A DNA stretch of 36,186 bases from an uncultured bacterium. GTDB taxonomy: Bacteria > Patescibacteriota > Minisyncoccia > Phycocordibacterales > PALSA-1337. Both the position numbers and the translations under genes were made by a program. Positions 1 to 7,854 of this stretch are shown here, in pieces (the first letter of the stretch is position 1; each line of letters begins with the position of its first letter). Location: the NCBI GenBank assembly GCA_903900935.1, contig CAIUOX010000042.1, forward strand, positions 1 through 36,186. Direction: 5' to 3'. The notes under the pieces are model-generated. The model was not told where the DNA came from, searched no databases, and worked only from the letters and a program-made list of their open reading frames with translations.

Positions 1-676
1 CAAATACAGCTATGGCAACAGTCTCTGCTCCGATATTGGCTAGTACACATCCAGCGATCTTTTGGGTTTTGGAGAGTGTGACGAATCCTGCAGCTATTGG
101 AGATGCCATGATATCTTCAACTTCTATACCAGATTCATTTACGGCTAGAATTAGGTCAGTGACATGATGATCAAGACATGTGATGAAGAGAGTTTTCAAT
201 TCAAGCTTATTTCCTGCAAGACCTTCTGGATTGCCTAGTGAAGGTATTCCGTCTACTTTGTATTGAAGTGGAATTGCATATATTATGCGACGATTGGCAA
301 TTGATACATGAGGGATGTCTTTTTCTGCCTGTTCATGAAGTTTGGCAATATCAAGATCGGTGATTTCTGCATCAGCACGAGATGTCATGATAGAGCTCAC
401 AACTACTGTTGATGCAAGACCTATGCCGTTTACTCCAACGAATGCTTTTTTGACTTTTATGCCAGCTTTTTCTTCTGCATGAGATACTGCGAGTCGTATG
501 CTATCCGCAACTTCGCGCACATTTGTAACATAACCATGGCGCAATCCACGTGATTCAGCGGTACCAACTCCTATGATTTTTGGGAATCCTTTGTCAGTTT
601 TTTCACGACCATCAGTAATAACCACTTTGATGTGGTATGTTCCTACGTCGATTCCAGTAATGATATTTCTGGCCAT
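1..676 (-). CDS. ftsA: Cell division protein FtsA (partial, C-terminus outside window)
   Basis: The ORF is missing from the track because it runs off the left edge. Translation from the ATG at 676 gives about 225 residues beginning MARNIITGIDVGTYHIKVV, the phosphate-1 motif of the actin-like ATPase fold, followed by the 'VKKAFVGVNGIG' and 'DIMASPIAAGFVTLSKTQK' stretches expected of FtsA (domains 1A and 1C). FtsA tethers FtsZ filaments to the membrane at the division site. The membrane-targeting C-terminal helix is not visible. PilM and MreB share the fold, but the separate true pilM in this window and the SHS2-type segment favour FtsA. No TATAAT lies at leaderless distance upstream; the 90 nt separating it from ybeY may hold its promoter, or it may be co-transcribed with ybeY. 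Confidence 0.88.
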   Translation of the reverse strand, partial: MARNIITGIDVGTYHIKVVITDGREKTDKGFPKIIGVGTAESRGLRHGYVTNVREVADSIRLAVSHAEEKAGIKVKKAFVGVNGIGLASTVVVSSIMTSRADAEITDLDIAKLHEQAEKDIPHVSIANRRIIYAIPLQYKVDGIPSLGNPEGLAGNKLELKTLFITCLDHHVTDLILAVNESGIEVEDIMASPIAAGFVTLSKTQKIAGCVLANIGAETVAIAVF

Positions 677-766
677 GTGATGAAGAAATAAGATGTATGG
701 GCTAAGATTTATAAAAAGCATATAGCTCTTTTCCTATCTCTTGTATCATACTCCTACCTCTAAAAT

Positions 767-1147
767 TTAAATTCCAAACTTTTTGCGAATTTTCTCTTCT
801 ATGCTCTCCATTATAGCGCTATGGTCGTATCCTTTCAAATGAACACATCCGTGGATAAAGAGAAAAGAAAAGAAATTTTTGTATGAGCGGTCAAAATTCT
901 TGGCTTCTTTTTTTGTTTCATAAGGACAGATGTATATATCTCCTTCGGTATCTGAAATAGGAAAACTTAGGATATCAGTAGCAGATTCTTTATTGTGATA
1001 TATGGTGTTTAGTTTCTTGATCTTTTTTACTGTTGTGATGATCAGATTCAGATAATATTTTTTTCCAAGAGTTTCATTCTTAATAGCCTCAAAAGCTATA
1101 TGAGGTATTTTTTCTTTTGTTTCATTGGTAAAGGTGAAGTTGGGCAT
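767..1147 (-). CDS. ybeY: Endoribonuclease YbeY (rRNA maturation factor)
   Basis: The protein has 126 residues and ends with the diagnostic zinc motif 'HGCVHLKGYDH' (H-G-x-x-H-L-x-G-Y-D-H), whose three histidines bind the catalytic metal in the UPF0054/YbeY family. 'ESATDILSFPI' is the conserved strand before it. YbeY is a single-strand endoribonuclease that acts in 16S rRNA 3'-end maturation and ribosome quality control. It is shorter than the usual 150 or so residues, with both termini trimmed. It sits on the minus strand between the S21-like gene and ftsA. A 19-bp inverted repeat separates it from rpsU, so it probably has its own promoter; a weak TAATAC lies 6 nt before the ATG. Confidence 0.9.
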   Translation of the reverse strand: MPNFTFTNETKEKIPHIAFEAIKNETLGKKYYLNLIITTVKKIKKLNTIYHNKESATDILSFPISDTEGDIYICPYETKKEAKNFDRSYKNFFSFLFIHGCVHLKGYDHSAIMESIEEKIRKKFGI

Positions 1148-1168
1148 GAATTGGTATTAGTTTATATG

Positions 1169-1217
1169 GTACAAACAAAGCACAACAAATAGAGAGTCTG
1201 TTGTGCTTTGTTTGTAC
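1169..1217. terminator. 19-bp perfect inverted repeat between rpsU-like gene and ybeY
   Basis: Arms at 1169-1187 (GTACAAACAAAGCACAACA) and 1199-1217 are perfectly complementary around an 11-nt loop. It lies downstream of the rpsU-like stop and just upstream of ybeY on the same strand, so it could terminate or attenuate rpsU transcription. No clear run of T follows on the minus strand, so a structural or processing role is possible. Confidence 0.55.
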
Positions 1218-1249
1218 ATGATAACTTTACATCAATGTCAGATATAGAC

Positions 1250-1504
1250 TTATTTTTTTGTACCACCACGTCGCTCTGGTTTTGCTGGAGCTTTTCCAAT
1301 TTTGATGAGATTTGCCATTTCAGCTTTGCGAGCGAGACCCTTTAGTGTGTGTTGTTTCGTCTTGTAATGAGATTGGGTGCGAGTCGCATAACGAAGACTA
1401 CGCTTGCGTACGATGACTCCAGAGCTTTGGACTTTGCGGGTAAAACGGCGCAATGTACCCATTGCATTTTCACCAGGGTTGCGAGTTATTTCTACGTTTA
1501 TCAT
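1250..1504 (-). CDS. rpsU: Small ribosomal subunit protein bS21-like
   Basis: This is an 84-aa, very basic protein. The N-terminal part 'INVEITRNPGENAMGTLRRFTRKVQSSGV' follows the S21 pattern of a short beta strand, then 'E.a..aLRRFkr..q.sGv', then a basic helix. S21 sits near the anti-Shine-Dalgarno region of 16S rRNA and helps initiation. The C-terminal extension 'APAKPERRGGTKK' is longer than in E. coli S21 (about 71 aa), as I recall for Parcubacteria homologues. The start is supported by a TATAAT on the minus strand (1512-1517) ending 7 nt before the ATG. The overlapping plus-strand ORF 1349-1612 is a shadow. Confidence 0.85.
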   Translation of the reverse strand: MINVEITRNPGENAMGTLRRFTRKVQSSGVIVRKRSLRYATRTQSHYKTKQHTLKGLARKAEMANLIKIGKAPAKPERRGGTKK

Positions 1505-1511
1505 AGTGACG

Positions 1512-1517
1512 ATTATA
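1512..1517 (-). promoter_or_regulatory. -10 box of leaderless rpsU-like promoter
   Basis: TATAAT on the minus strand with 7 nt to the ATG at 1504. No convincing -35 box was seen. The spacing predicts transcription starting at or next to the start codon. Confidence 0.6.
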
Positions 1518-1551
1518 GTAGCATAGATTTATTTTGTAGGCAAATATTTGA

Positions 1552-2790
1552 TTATTTCTTATGCCATTTTGTTTCTAGGTCTTTCATATGTTTTGCAATA
1601 TGTTCAAGTTGAATGATTTCTTGGGCATGTGTATCGTTGTTGCGTACGATGATGGTGCGTTCTACCGCCTCCTTTTTTCCTATAACAAGTACATAAGGAG
1701 TGTGGTATTTTTCGACAGATGATACTTGAGCAGTTAGACGATCTTTTGCTAATGATAGGTGTAATGGAATCTTTGCATGACGAAGACATTCAATCACTTC
1801 AAGCGAAATGAGTTTTGATTCCACTCCGAGCTGTACGAATGAAGCAATTGGGCGTTTTACTTTGGTTAGAGGCTTGCGTAGATCAGCTTTGCCGTCTTTG
1901 ACAAGAAGAGAAATACCTACACCTTGGACATCACGTTTCATTGAAAGACGCTTTGCGAGACCATTGTAACGTACTCCAACTGCGAGTATACGCTGAGCTT
2001 TTGCTTTCTCATTTATTCCAGCATTCATGATTGTAAATATTGTTTCTGTGCAGTATTTTCGATTTCCGAGTAGGCTATTGTTGACGACGTATGGAATATT
2101 GAGTTTTTCTAGATATTCAAGAACTTCTTCAAGGTGACGACGGCTTGTTTCAGAAAGGAAATCCATTGAGCGAGGAGCCTTGCTATTGATCTCTTTTGCA
2201 TCTGAATCACGCGAAGCAAGAAGCTCGAATGGGTCTTGTTTCAAAAGCTGACGACATGCAGGAGACATCTCATTGATATGCTTTCTGTAGTATGAGGTAA
2301 GTTCGCGTGTAAAGCGTATGATTGATTCGCGGTCGCCGATTGAATTGATCTCTACAGAGGTATTGGTGTAGCCTTCTTCAATCAACATAGAGCGAGTTGT
2401 TTGTATAAGTGTAGCTTCTGCGATAGATCCAGATGTTCCAAGGATTTCAAGGTCTGCATATCGATGGTATTTGCCTTTTCGTGATGATCCACGAGATGGG
2501 TCTTTGAAATAGATCATAACTGGCTGTGTCATAGCGTGGAGCTGTTGTTCGTGATAGGTGCGTATGATAGCTATTTTTTCTTCTACATGAAGAGGTAAGT
2601 GTCCATGAAGCTCAGTTTCATCGTCTACGTAGTCTCCTTCAAGAATATCTTTTGCAGCATTAGTATCTTCTTTGGTTATGGTAGGGCTCTTCATCGGAAT
2701 GAAGCCATAATATGTAGCTATCTCACCAATCTTATCAAGATGGTTGTGTGCAATAAACTTTGATTCTATTTTTTTTGTTGTTGTATTCAT
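1552..2790 (-). CDS. Histidyl-tRNA synthetase-like protein (divergent class II aaRS)
   Basis: This 412-aa protein has the layout of HisRS: an N-terminal class II core, 'YVVNNSLLGNRKYCTETIF' where HisRS has its RGLDYY..T.F histidine-A motif, 'AVGVRYNGL' where HisRS has GGGRYDGL, and a C-terminal anticodon-binding domain from about residue 315 ('PYVLVIGKKEAVERTIIVRN'). The catalytic signatures are eroded. The motif 2 region reads 'SRGSSRKGKYHRYADLEILG' without the usual FRxE, and the arginine of RGLDYY aligns with a glycine. It could be a diverged working HisRS, a HisZ-like paralogue or another HisRS-derived protein; no his biosynthesis genes are nearby. Family membership is fairly secure, but tRNA(His) charging is not. 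It lies 36 nt downstream of lepB on the same strand. Confidence 0.72.
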   Translation of the reverse strand: MNTTTKKIESKFIAHNHLDKIGEIATYYGFIPMKSPTITKEDTNAAKDILEGDYVDDETELHGHLPLHVEEKIAIIRTYHEQQLHAMTQPVMIYFKDPSRGSSRKGKYHRYADLEILGTSGSIAEATLIQTTRSMLIEEGYTNTSVEINSIGDRESIIRFTRELTSYYRKHINEMSPACRQLLKQDPFELLASRDSDAKEINSKAPRSMDFLSETSRRHLEEVLEYLEKLNIPYVVNNSLLGNRKYCTETIFTIMNAGINEKAKAQRILAVGVRYNGLAKRLSMKRDVQGVGISLLVKDGKADLRKPLTKVKRPIASFVQLGVESKLISLEVIECLRHAKIPLHLSLAKDRLTAQVSSVEKYHTPYVLVIGKKEAVERTIIVRNNDTHAQEIIQLEHIAKHMKDLETKWHKK

Positions 2791-2826
2791 GTGATTATTG
2801 CTGGATATGATATTTTATTAGCGACT

Positions 2827-3429
2827 TTATTCTTTGTATTCTCCCGGCCAGAATGAGAGTGTCGACAAAGGGAATATACGTATGAATGGTCTACCAATGA
2901 TAAATTTTTTATCTAGTAATCCCCAGATTCGTGAATCAGAGCTTTCTGCTCGATTGTCTCCCATTACGAAGTATTCACGATCTCCAATCGGTGCATGGTA
3001 TGAGCCAAGCCATGCATGAATCGGAGCGACATATGATTGGTCGAGTTTTTTCTTTTCACCATTGGCCTTGGTTATTGTTACTGTACCATCTTGGATATCT
3101 ATAGATTCATTTGGTAAACCAACGATGCGTTTGATGTAGTATATGCTTGGATTGTTGGGGTACTCGAATACAATGACATCTCCACGTTTTGGTTCTGAGA
3201 AACGATATGATAATCGATCAACGATCAGGAATTGGTTGGTTGAAAAGGTTGGATCCATCGATGCACCACTCACGATGAATGGCTCTGCAATGAAATATCT
3301 CACAGGAAGTGCGATTATAAGAGCAATAATAATGACTTTGATCCATTCGCGGATCTCTTTCCAGAAATTTTTTGGATTGAAGGATGGGGTTTGCTGATTT
3401 GATTGATTTTTTATATCAGCTATATCCAT
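2827..3429 (-). CDS. lepB: Signal peptidase I
   Basis: This S26 family peptidase removes signal peptides at the outer face of the cytoplasmic membrane. A single N-terminal membrane segment ('VIIIALIIALPVRYFI') is followed by the catalytic serine motif 'SGASMDPT', the lysine box 'YYIKRIVGLP' and the conserved 'FVMGDNRAESSDSR', giving an intact Ser-Lys dyad. The track ORF starts at a TTG at 3468; I prefer the ATG at 3429 (protein MDIADIKN, about 200 aa) because the added residues are not family-like. TATACT on the minus strand (3445-3450) would then give a leader of about 8 nt. It probably processes the large secreted protein at the right end and others; prepilins use PilD instead. Confidence 0.92.
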   Translation of the reverse strand: MDIADIKNQSNQQTPSFNPKNFWKEIREWIKVIIIALIIALPVRYFIAEPFIVSGASMDPTFSTNQFLIVDRLSYRFSEPKRGDVIVFEYPNNPSIYYIKRIVGLPNESIDIQDGTVTITKANGEKKKLDQSYVAPIHAWLGSYHAPIGDREYFVMGDNRAESSDSRIWGLLDKKFIIGRPFIRIFPLSTLSFWPGEYKE

Positions 3430-3715
3430 AAGTTGCTCTATTGTAGTATAAAAAATGATTTGACACAAGTATAAAATAAATGTTTTGGTATATTTATGTT
3501 GTGCTTAATATGTTTTGTGATACAGAGTGACATAGAAATCTTCATTAGAATTTGATTCTTTCTTCATCATATCTTCATGTGTTGCTGATACTATCGATAT
3601 ATTAGTAATGTAATTATTTTTTAGCATGAATAATCGAAAAACTCGCGTGTATATTTCAGCTCGTAGGCGTGACCGTCGCACAAAATCAATCATACGTGAT
3701 CCTATTAAATTTTTT

Positions 3716-3742
3716 CATATGTGTCATATGAATCATATGCGA
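3716..3742 (+). repeat. Three tandem 9-bp units with repeated in-frame ATG
   Basis: CATATGTGT, CATATGAAT and CATATGCGA follow each other directly. Each supplies an ATG in the prepilin reading frame, so the mRNA offers three alternative starts three codons apart. Confidence 0.75.
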
Positions 3743-4204
3743 AATGTTAAACATAGAGCATTCACATTGATCGAAGTGCTTGTTGTTATCGGTATTATTG
3801 CAGTACTTGCAGCTATAGTACTCGTAGCTGTCAATCCTTCTAGACAATTCAAGCTCGCACGAGATTCACAGCGTGTAAGTAATGTAAATGCATTGTTGAA
3901 TGCAATTCATCAGAATATGGCAGAACACAGAGGAATATTTACGTGTGCTGGATCATTGCGCACTATTCCTACCAATCCAACGCTCGTTAGAGATGGAACT
4001 ACTGGTCTGACACAAGGAGATATTGCTGTATGTATCGTGCCTGACTATATTTCATCAGTGCCATTTGATCCTGTACTGTCTGATGCGCACTTTAGCTCAA
4101 CGACTGATTACAATTCAGGCTATGAGATATTTAGGGATTCAAATGGACGAATAACAGCTAGTTCAACAGGAGAGTTGACTACTACTATATCAGTTACCAG
4201 ATAG
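3719..4204 (+). CDS. Type IV prepilin-like protein (orphan pilin)
   Basis: A class III prepilin signal 'KHRA|FTLIEVLVVIGIIAVLAAIVLVAVNP' is present: basic leader, cleavage before Phe, Glu at +5 and a hydrophobic helix, followed by a variable globular domain with two Cys. Position -1 is Ala rather than the usual Gly. The track ORF begins at 3626, which would give a 45-residue Arg-rich leader. Three in-frame ATGs at 3719, 3728 and 3737, spaced exactly 9 nt apart, give leaders of 14, 11 or 8 residues, which fit prepilins better. I give the first. The gene is 12 kb from the main pilus locus and directly upstream of dacA, so it may be a minor pilin or pseudopilin. Confidence 0.82.
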   Translation: MCHMNHMRNVKHRAFTLIEVLVVIGIIAVLAAIVLVAVNPSRQFKLARDSQRVSNVNALLNAIHQNMAEHRGIFTCAGSLRTIPTNPTLVRDGTTGLTQGDIAVCIVPDYISSVPFDPVLSDAHFSSTTDYNSGYEIFRDSNGRITASSTGELTTTISVTR

Positions 4205-4219
4205 ATTATGCTGATGTGA

Positions 4220-4225
4220 TATAGT
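4220..4225 (+). promoter_or_regulatory. -10 box of leaderless dacA promoter
   Basis: TATAGT followed by 7 nt and the ATG at 4233. It begins only 16 nt after the stop codon of the upstream prepilin gene. Confidence 0.5.
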
Positions 4226-4232
4226 ATCTGTG

Positions 4233-5177
4233 ATGCATGCCAGTAGAAAAAATATATTGCTTATGGCCTTTTGCTTATTTCTTATAGGTTTGATTGCTGG
4301 TATACGTTTAGTACAACAAGGATTATTCTTCTCTATTGAAGAATCCCCTAAAAAGATAATTGATCTTTCCGAAACTTTTCCAGAAAGTAATATTGCTATC
4401 AAAGAAATATCAGTTGCCCCAATTGCTGATGTGCTAACAGTTCCTTCAGATACTATAACTGCAAAAGCATACCTTGTTGGTGACGTTAAGACCGGAATTA
4501 TATATTTAGAACGTAATTCAATCAGTCCTTTGCCAGTAGCTTCGATGTCAAAACTTATTACAGCGATTGTAGCAACTGATATTTTTTCACCTACAACAAC
4601 TGTATCTATTACAAAATTAAATATGGATGTGGCTAGTGATACATCACGACTTATGTTAGGAGAGACATTCACGATGCATGAATTGTTATATCCAATGCTC
4701 CTTAATTCTTCGAATGTTGCTTCGGAAGCTATCGCTTCTTCCTCCAATCGCTCTGATTTTTTGGCTTTGATGAGTAGTTATTCATGGGAAGTCGGTGCAT
4801 CAACTGCTTTTTTTGCTGATCCATCTGGTCTTGATAGTCGTAATACTGCTTCAGCTCGCGACTTATTTGCGCTTGCAAAATATCTATATGTCAATCGACC
4901 AGATATTTTGGAGTTGACTCGTACTGCTAGTACATCGGTCGCAACGACGACTGAGCATGGTGCGCATACTTTTGTAAGTATTCATCCATTTGTAACAGAC
5001 TCTCGATTTATTGGAGGGAAAACAGGTAGAACTACTCAAGCTGGAGATACAATGATGACTATTCTACGTCTTGATGATACTCACGATATTGTATGTGTTG
5101 TTCTTGGTTCTATGTACAACCAGCGGGCTCGCGAAACAACCATTCTTTTTGATAGAGTCAAAAAGCTATTGAAATAG
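4233..5177 (+). CDS. dacA: D-alanyl-D-alanine carboxypeptidase (peptidase S11, DacA-like)
   Basis: A low-molecular-weight penicillin-binding protein of the S11 family trims the terminal D-Ala from peptidoglycan stem peptides outside the membrane. All three active-site motifs are visible: SxxK as 'ASMSKL' (about residue 107), SxN as 'LNSSNVASE' and KTG as 'GGKTGRTTQAG'. An N-terminal membrane segment ('ILLMAFCLFLIGLIAGI') acts as signal or anchor. At about 314 aa it lacks the long C-terminal beta domain and amphipathic helix of E. coli PBP5. The track start is a GTG at 4230; the ATG at 4233 fits a TATAGT at 4220-4225 ending 7 nt upstream. It is convergent with the PMM-like gene, only 9 nt away. 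Confidence 0.9.
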   Translation: MHASRKNILLMAFCLFLIGLIAGIRLVQQGLFFSIEESPKKIIDLSETFPESNIAIKEISVAPIADVLTVPSDTITAKAYLVGDVKTGIIYLERNSISPLPVASMSKLITAIVATDIFSPTTTVSITKLNMDVASDTSRLMLGETFTMHELLYPMLLNSSNVASEAIASSSNRSDFLALMSSYSWEVGASTAFFADPSGLDSRNTASARDLFALAKYLYVNRPDILELTRTASTSVATTTEHGAHTFVSIHPFVTDSRFIGGKTGRTTQAGDTMMTILRLDDTHDIVCVVLGSMYNQRARETTILFDRVKKLLK

Positions 5178-5186
5178 TCATCAAGC

Positions 5187-5939
5187 TTATGATAGCCACT
5201 CTCGTATGTGATTTGCAGTATCTTCTGGCCCAGTGACTGGAATGCAGTCAACCCCTGTTGCACGAGCAGGATAGTCATTTCCTCCACTAAATAAAGAATC
5301 TCCAACAAATAATATGTCATCTGGAGTTAATTTCAGAATATCTTCGAGCTTACGGATGCCATAGGCCTTATTGACTCCACGTTTGGTTATATCAATCGAT
5401 GTCGTACCTCCTATTCTAGTATCAAATTCTGGTATTTTTTCTTTGAGTATGACTGCTATCTCCTCTCGTTTTTTCCGAGTAGGATCCCACTGTTCTTTTT
5501 TGTCTAATGGAGCTTGTTGTCCTAAGGCAGAAAAAGTTATCTGTGATCCTCTGTCCTCGATCATTTCGCCATATAATTGTTGAGGAGTTATATATCCAAT
5601 CGTATTAAGTGCGCTTTTTAAAGCGATAGTTATTTTTTCACGCTCTTTTGGTGATAGTTGCTCTGAATATTGTTCTACCCAATCTCCTCGCCATACATAC
5701 ATGCGAGTTCCTGAAGTTGGAAGAAGAAATAGGTTATTGAAAGATTCTGCTGTATGTGGCAGAGATGTTATAAATTGTGTTTGGAATTGTGAAAATCTAC
5801 CACCAGAGATCACAGCTACTTTTTTTATTGCAAGTAGTCGAATGATAAGATCTGCCATATCTTTTGACATGGAGGATTTGCTCGGAGCCAATGTTCCATC
5901 TAAATCAAAGACGATCAATTTCTTGGAGTCTATATTCAT
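5187..5939 (-). CDS. Phosphomannomutase-like HAD-IIB phosphotransferase
   Basis: This 250-aa protein resembles the eukaryotic-type alpha-phosphomannomutase (PMM1/2) branch of the HAD superfamily. It has HAD motif I 'FDLDGTLAPSK', motif II 'AVISGGR', the cap stretch 'IEDRGSQITFSALGQQ' (PMM2: IEFRNGMLNVSPIGR), 'RIGGTTSIDITKRGVNKAYG' (PMM2: FSIGGQISFDVFPDGWDK), then 'FVGDSLFSGGNDYPA' and 'VTGPEDT'. Of the PMM2 phosphate-gripping arginines, the one in EDR is kept, while two others align with Gln and Lys, so phosphatase activity is an alternative. It is the last gene of the mannose cluster; the ATG at 5939 lies one base past the GH130 stop, and an ATG at 5951 would overlap it. Expected role is mannose-1-P to mannose-6-P (inference). 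Confidence 0.78.
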   Translation of the reverse strand: MNIDSKKLIVFDLDGTLAPSKSSMSKDMADLIIRLLAIKKVAVISGGRFSQFQTQFITSLPHTAESFNNLFLLPTSGTRMYVWRGDWVEQYSEQLSPKEREKITIALKSALNTIGYITPQQLYGEMIEDRGSQITFSALGQQAPLDKKEQWDPTRKKREEIAVILKEKIPEFDTRIGGTTSIDITKRGVNKAYGIRKLEDILKLTPDDILFVGDSLFSGGNDYPARATGVDCIPVTGPEDTANHIREWLS

Positions 5940-5940
5940 A

Positions 5941-7848
5941 TTATATATCAAGCATATTCATCAATCGGTCTATGCTTATAGTTGCTACACCACTTACGCT
6001 ATCACCAGCACCATAATACATATAGCCGATACCATTACGTACCACAAAACCACAAGGGAATACAACATTAGGGACAATTCCTGATTGTTCATATGATTCT
6101 TCTGGTTCAAAAATCGGCGCTGCTGTGCGAGCTTTGACTATAGTTGGATCTTCTAGGTCAAGCAATATCGCGCCAACACGATATATATTGCTCCATGATA
6201 TGCCATGGTATAACAAGAGCCAGCCTTTGTCTGTTTTGATTGGAGGAGTAGATATTCCAACTTTGTTGCCATCCCACATACCAGGACGAGGTGCGATCAA
6301 TTCTATGCAAGTGTTGATACTTTCTTTGCTGAAATCAAGCGAAGCGACATGATCTGCGCATATGCTTTGCTGGACACGGTGAATTATGATGTATTTTCCA
6401 TTTACCATTTCAGGAACGATGACGCAGTCTTTGTCAGGAATGTTTGGTGGTGTTATAGCTTGTGGCATTGACCAAGCACCCCACCGCCTTTCAAGAAAAT
6501 CAGTAATAGCTATTGAGCTTATTGCTACTCTTGGTGTGACTCCATCATATCCAGTATATGTCATATATACTCTATCCTGGATAAGAGCAATTCGCGCATC
6601 CTCACAACCATAGTTTTCTTGGGATTTTTCATTCATTTCAAATGGTGCTCTAGGAAAATATATAGGTTTGTCCAAACGTTCATCTATAGTGAAACCATCG
6701 CTTGATATTGCATATCCGATAGTTGAGACATTTTGTGAAGAGACTGCTCGGTATACGATATGTGTCTTATTTCCAATATCTATTGCTCCAGGATTGATTG
6801 TTCCATGCATTTCCCATAGTCTCCCAGGACGAGGTGCTATTGTTGGATTATTTTTGAAACGGGTAAATCCTTTTTGATGTCCATCTTCTAGTATGCTTAT
6901 GAGAAGCATATCTAGTGGAATAGTAGCAATAGCGCAGTGTGTATCAGCTGCACCATAATATATTTCGACTACATTGTCTTTGATGAGGACGCCAGTCGGA
7001 AATATTACGTTTGGTACTTGGCCAACATGTTCATAATATTGCTCAGGAACCATGAATGGGCCCTTGGTACGGCCAATTATCTTTAGTGGATTATTTAGGT
7101 CAAGAAGCACAGCCTCAATACCAAATGCTTGATCTGACATGCCATATCTTTGGATATGGGAATATATTACAAGCCACCCTTTTTCAGTTTTTACTGGTGA
7201 CGCACCGAGTTCTATCTGATCTTCTGGCTTGCGACGTATGTGTACTTTGTGTGCATTAAGATTGTTATACCAGTTGTGCCAATAGTCAGGGGACCACATT
7301 TCTTCAGGATTATTGAATTCTGCATAGCATATATCCGAAGGTTTACGATCGGTATTCACAGTAACAAGAGCCGCCATCTTATTATTTATTTTTTCTGAGA
7401 ATAGTGCCATCGCCTTGGCATTGAAAGGTGTAACAAGGTGTTTTTCATATATAGTTTGTATATCTTTACTTAATGCGACAGCAACTTTGATATTATCAGC
7501 AGAAAAAGGATATCCTCCGAGAGCAGTGTAAAAAATATAATATATTCCGTCTATACAGGTAATGCGAGGATCTTCACACCCAAAGCGATCAAAATCCATA
7601 TCTGGAGAAATGAGGATATGTCGATCGGTATAGTGGGTGCCATCATTGTCTGATATTGCGTGGCCGATGACTGACATACGTATGTGAGGATCTTTCAATA
7701 AGTTTGGGTCTGACATCGCTCTATATACCAGATGAGTTTTGCCATCCTTGATGATCGGGCATCCATTGAATGCTGCTGCTATTTCCCAATAATGCTCTCG
7801 AAGAGGCGATAGTATGGGATTATGGTCAGAACGCGTAACAGTGAACAT
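5941..7848 (-). CDS. Tandem GH130-GH130 fusion (beta-mannoside phosphorylase family)
   Basis: The 635 residues consist of two complete five-bladed-propeller GH130 domains, about 1-320 and 325-635. Each starts with 'NPIL/NPTIAPRPG', carries the family hallmark ('GCEDPRI' near residue 90, 'GCEDARI' near 415), 'GWLVIY/GWLLLYHG', 'VPNVIFPTG/VPNVVFPCG' and a final 'YYGAAD/YYGAGD'. GH130 enzymes mostly phosphorolyse beta-mannosidic links to release mannose-1-phosphate; some are hydrolases. The second domain keeps the YHG typical of phosphate-binding members, while the first reads 'IYSHI', so the halves may differ in activity. No signal peptide is seen, suggesting a cytoplasmic location. The gene lies 6 nt downstream of another GH130 gene. 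Confidence 0.88.
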   Translation of the reverse strand: MFTVTRSDHNPILSPLREHYWEIAAAFNGCPIIKDGKTHLVYRAMSDPNLLKDPHIRMSVIGHAISDNDGTHYTDRHILISPDMDFDRFGCEDPRITCIDGIYYIFYTALGGYPFSADNIKVAVALSKDIQTIYEKHLVTPFNAKAMALFSEKINNKMAALVTVNTDRKPSDICYAEFNNPEEMWSPDYWHNWYNNLNAHKVHIRRKPEDQIELGASPVKTEKGWLVIYSHIQRYGMSDQAFGIEAVLLDLNNPLKIIGRTKGPFMVPEQYYEHVGQVPNVIFPTGVLIKDNVVEIYYGAADTHCAIATIPLDMLLISILEDGHQKGFTRFKNNPTIAPRPGRLWEMHGTINPGAIDIGNKTHIVYRAVSSQNVSTIGYAISSDGFTIDERLDKPIYFPRAPFEMNEKSQENYGCEDARIALIQDRVYMTYTGYDGVTPRVAISSIAITDFLERRWGAWSMPQAITPPNIPDKDCVIVPEMVNGKYIIIHRVQQSICADHVASLDFSKESINTCIELIAPRPGMWDGNKVGISTPPIKTDKGWLLLYHGISWSNIYRVGAILLDLEDPTIVKARTAAPIFEPEESYEQSGIVPNVVFPCGFVVRNGIGYMYYGAGDSVSGVATISIDRLMNMLDI

Positions 7849-7854
7849 GGTTGG

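Noticed and set aside
702-749. 15-codon minus-strand ORF between ybeY and ftsA with GAGGT upstream
   Set aside because: The Shine-Dalgarno-like spacing is good, but the ORF is too short to support without conservation.
3505-3693. 62-aa minus-strand ORF between lepB and the prepilin
   Set aside because: No family resemblance, no leaderless promoter, and it overlaps the probable upstream region of the prepilin gene. Likely chance.
4190-4747. 185-aa minus-strand ORF
   Set aside because: It is antisense to dacA, whose catalytic motifs are clear; the track line is a shadow.
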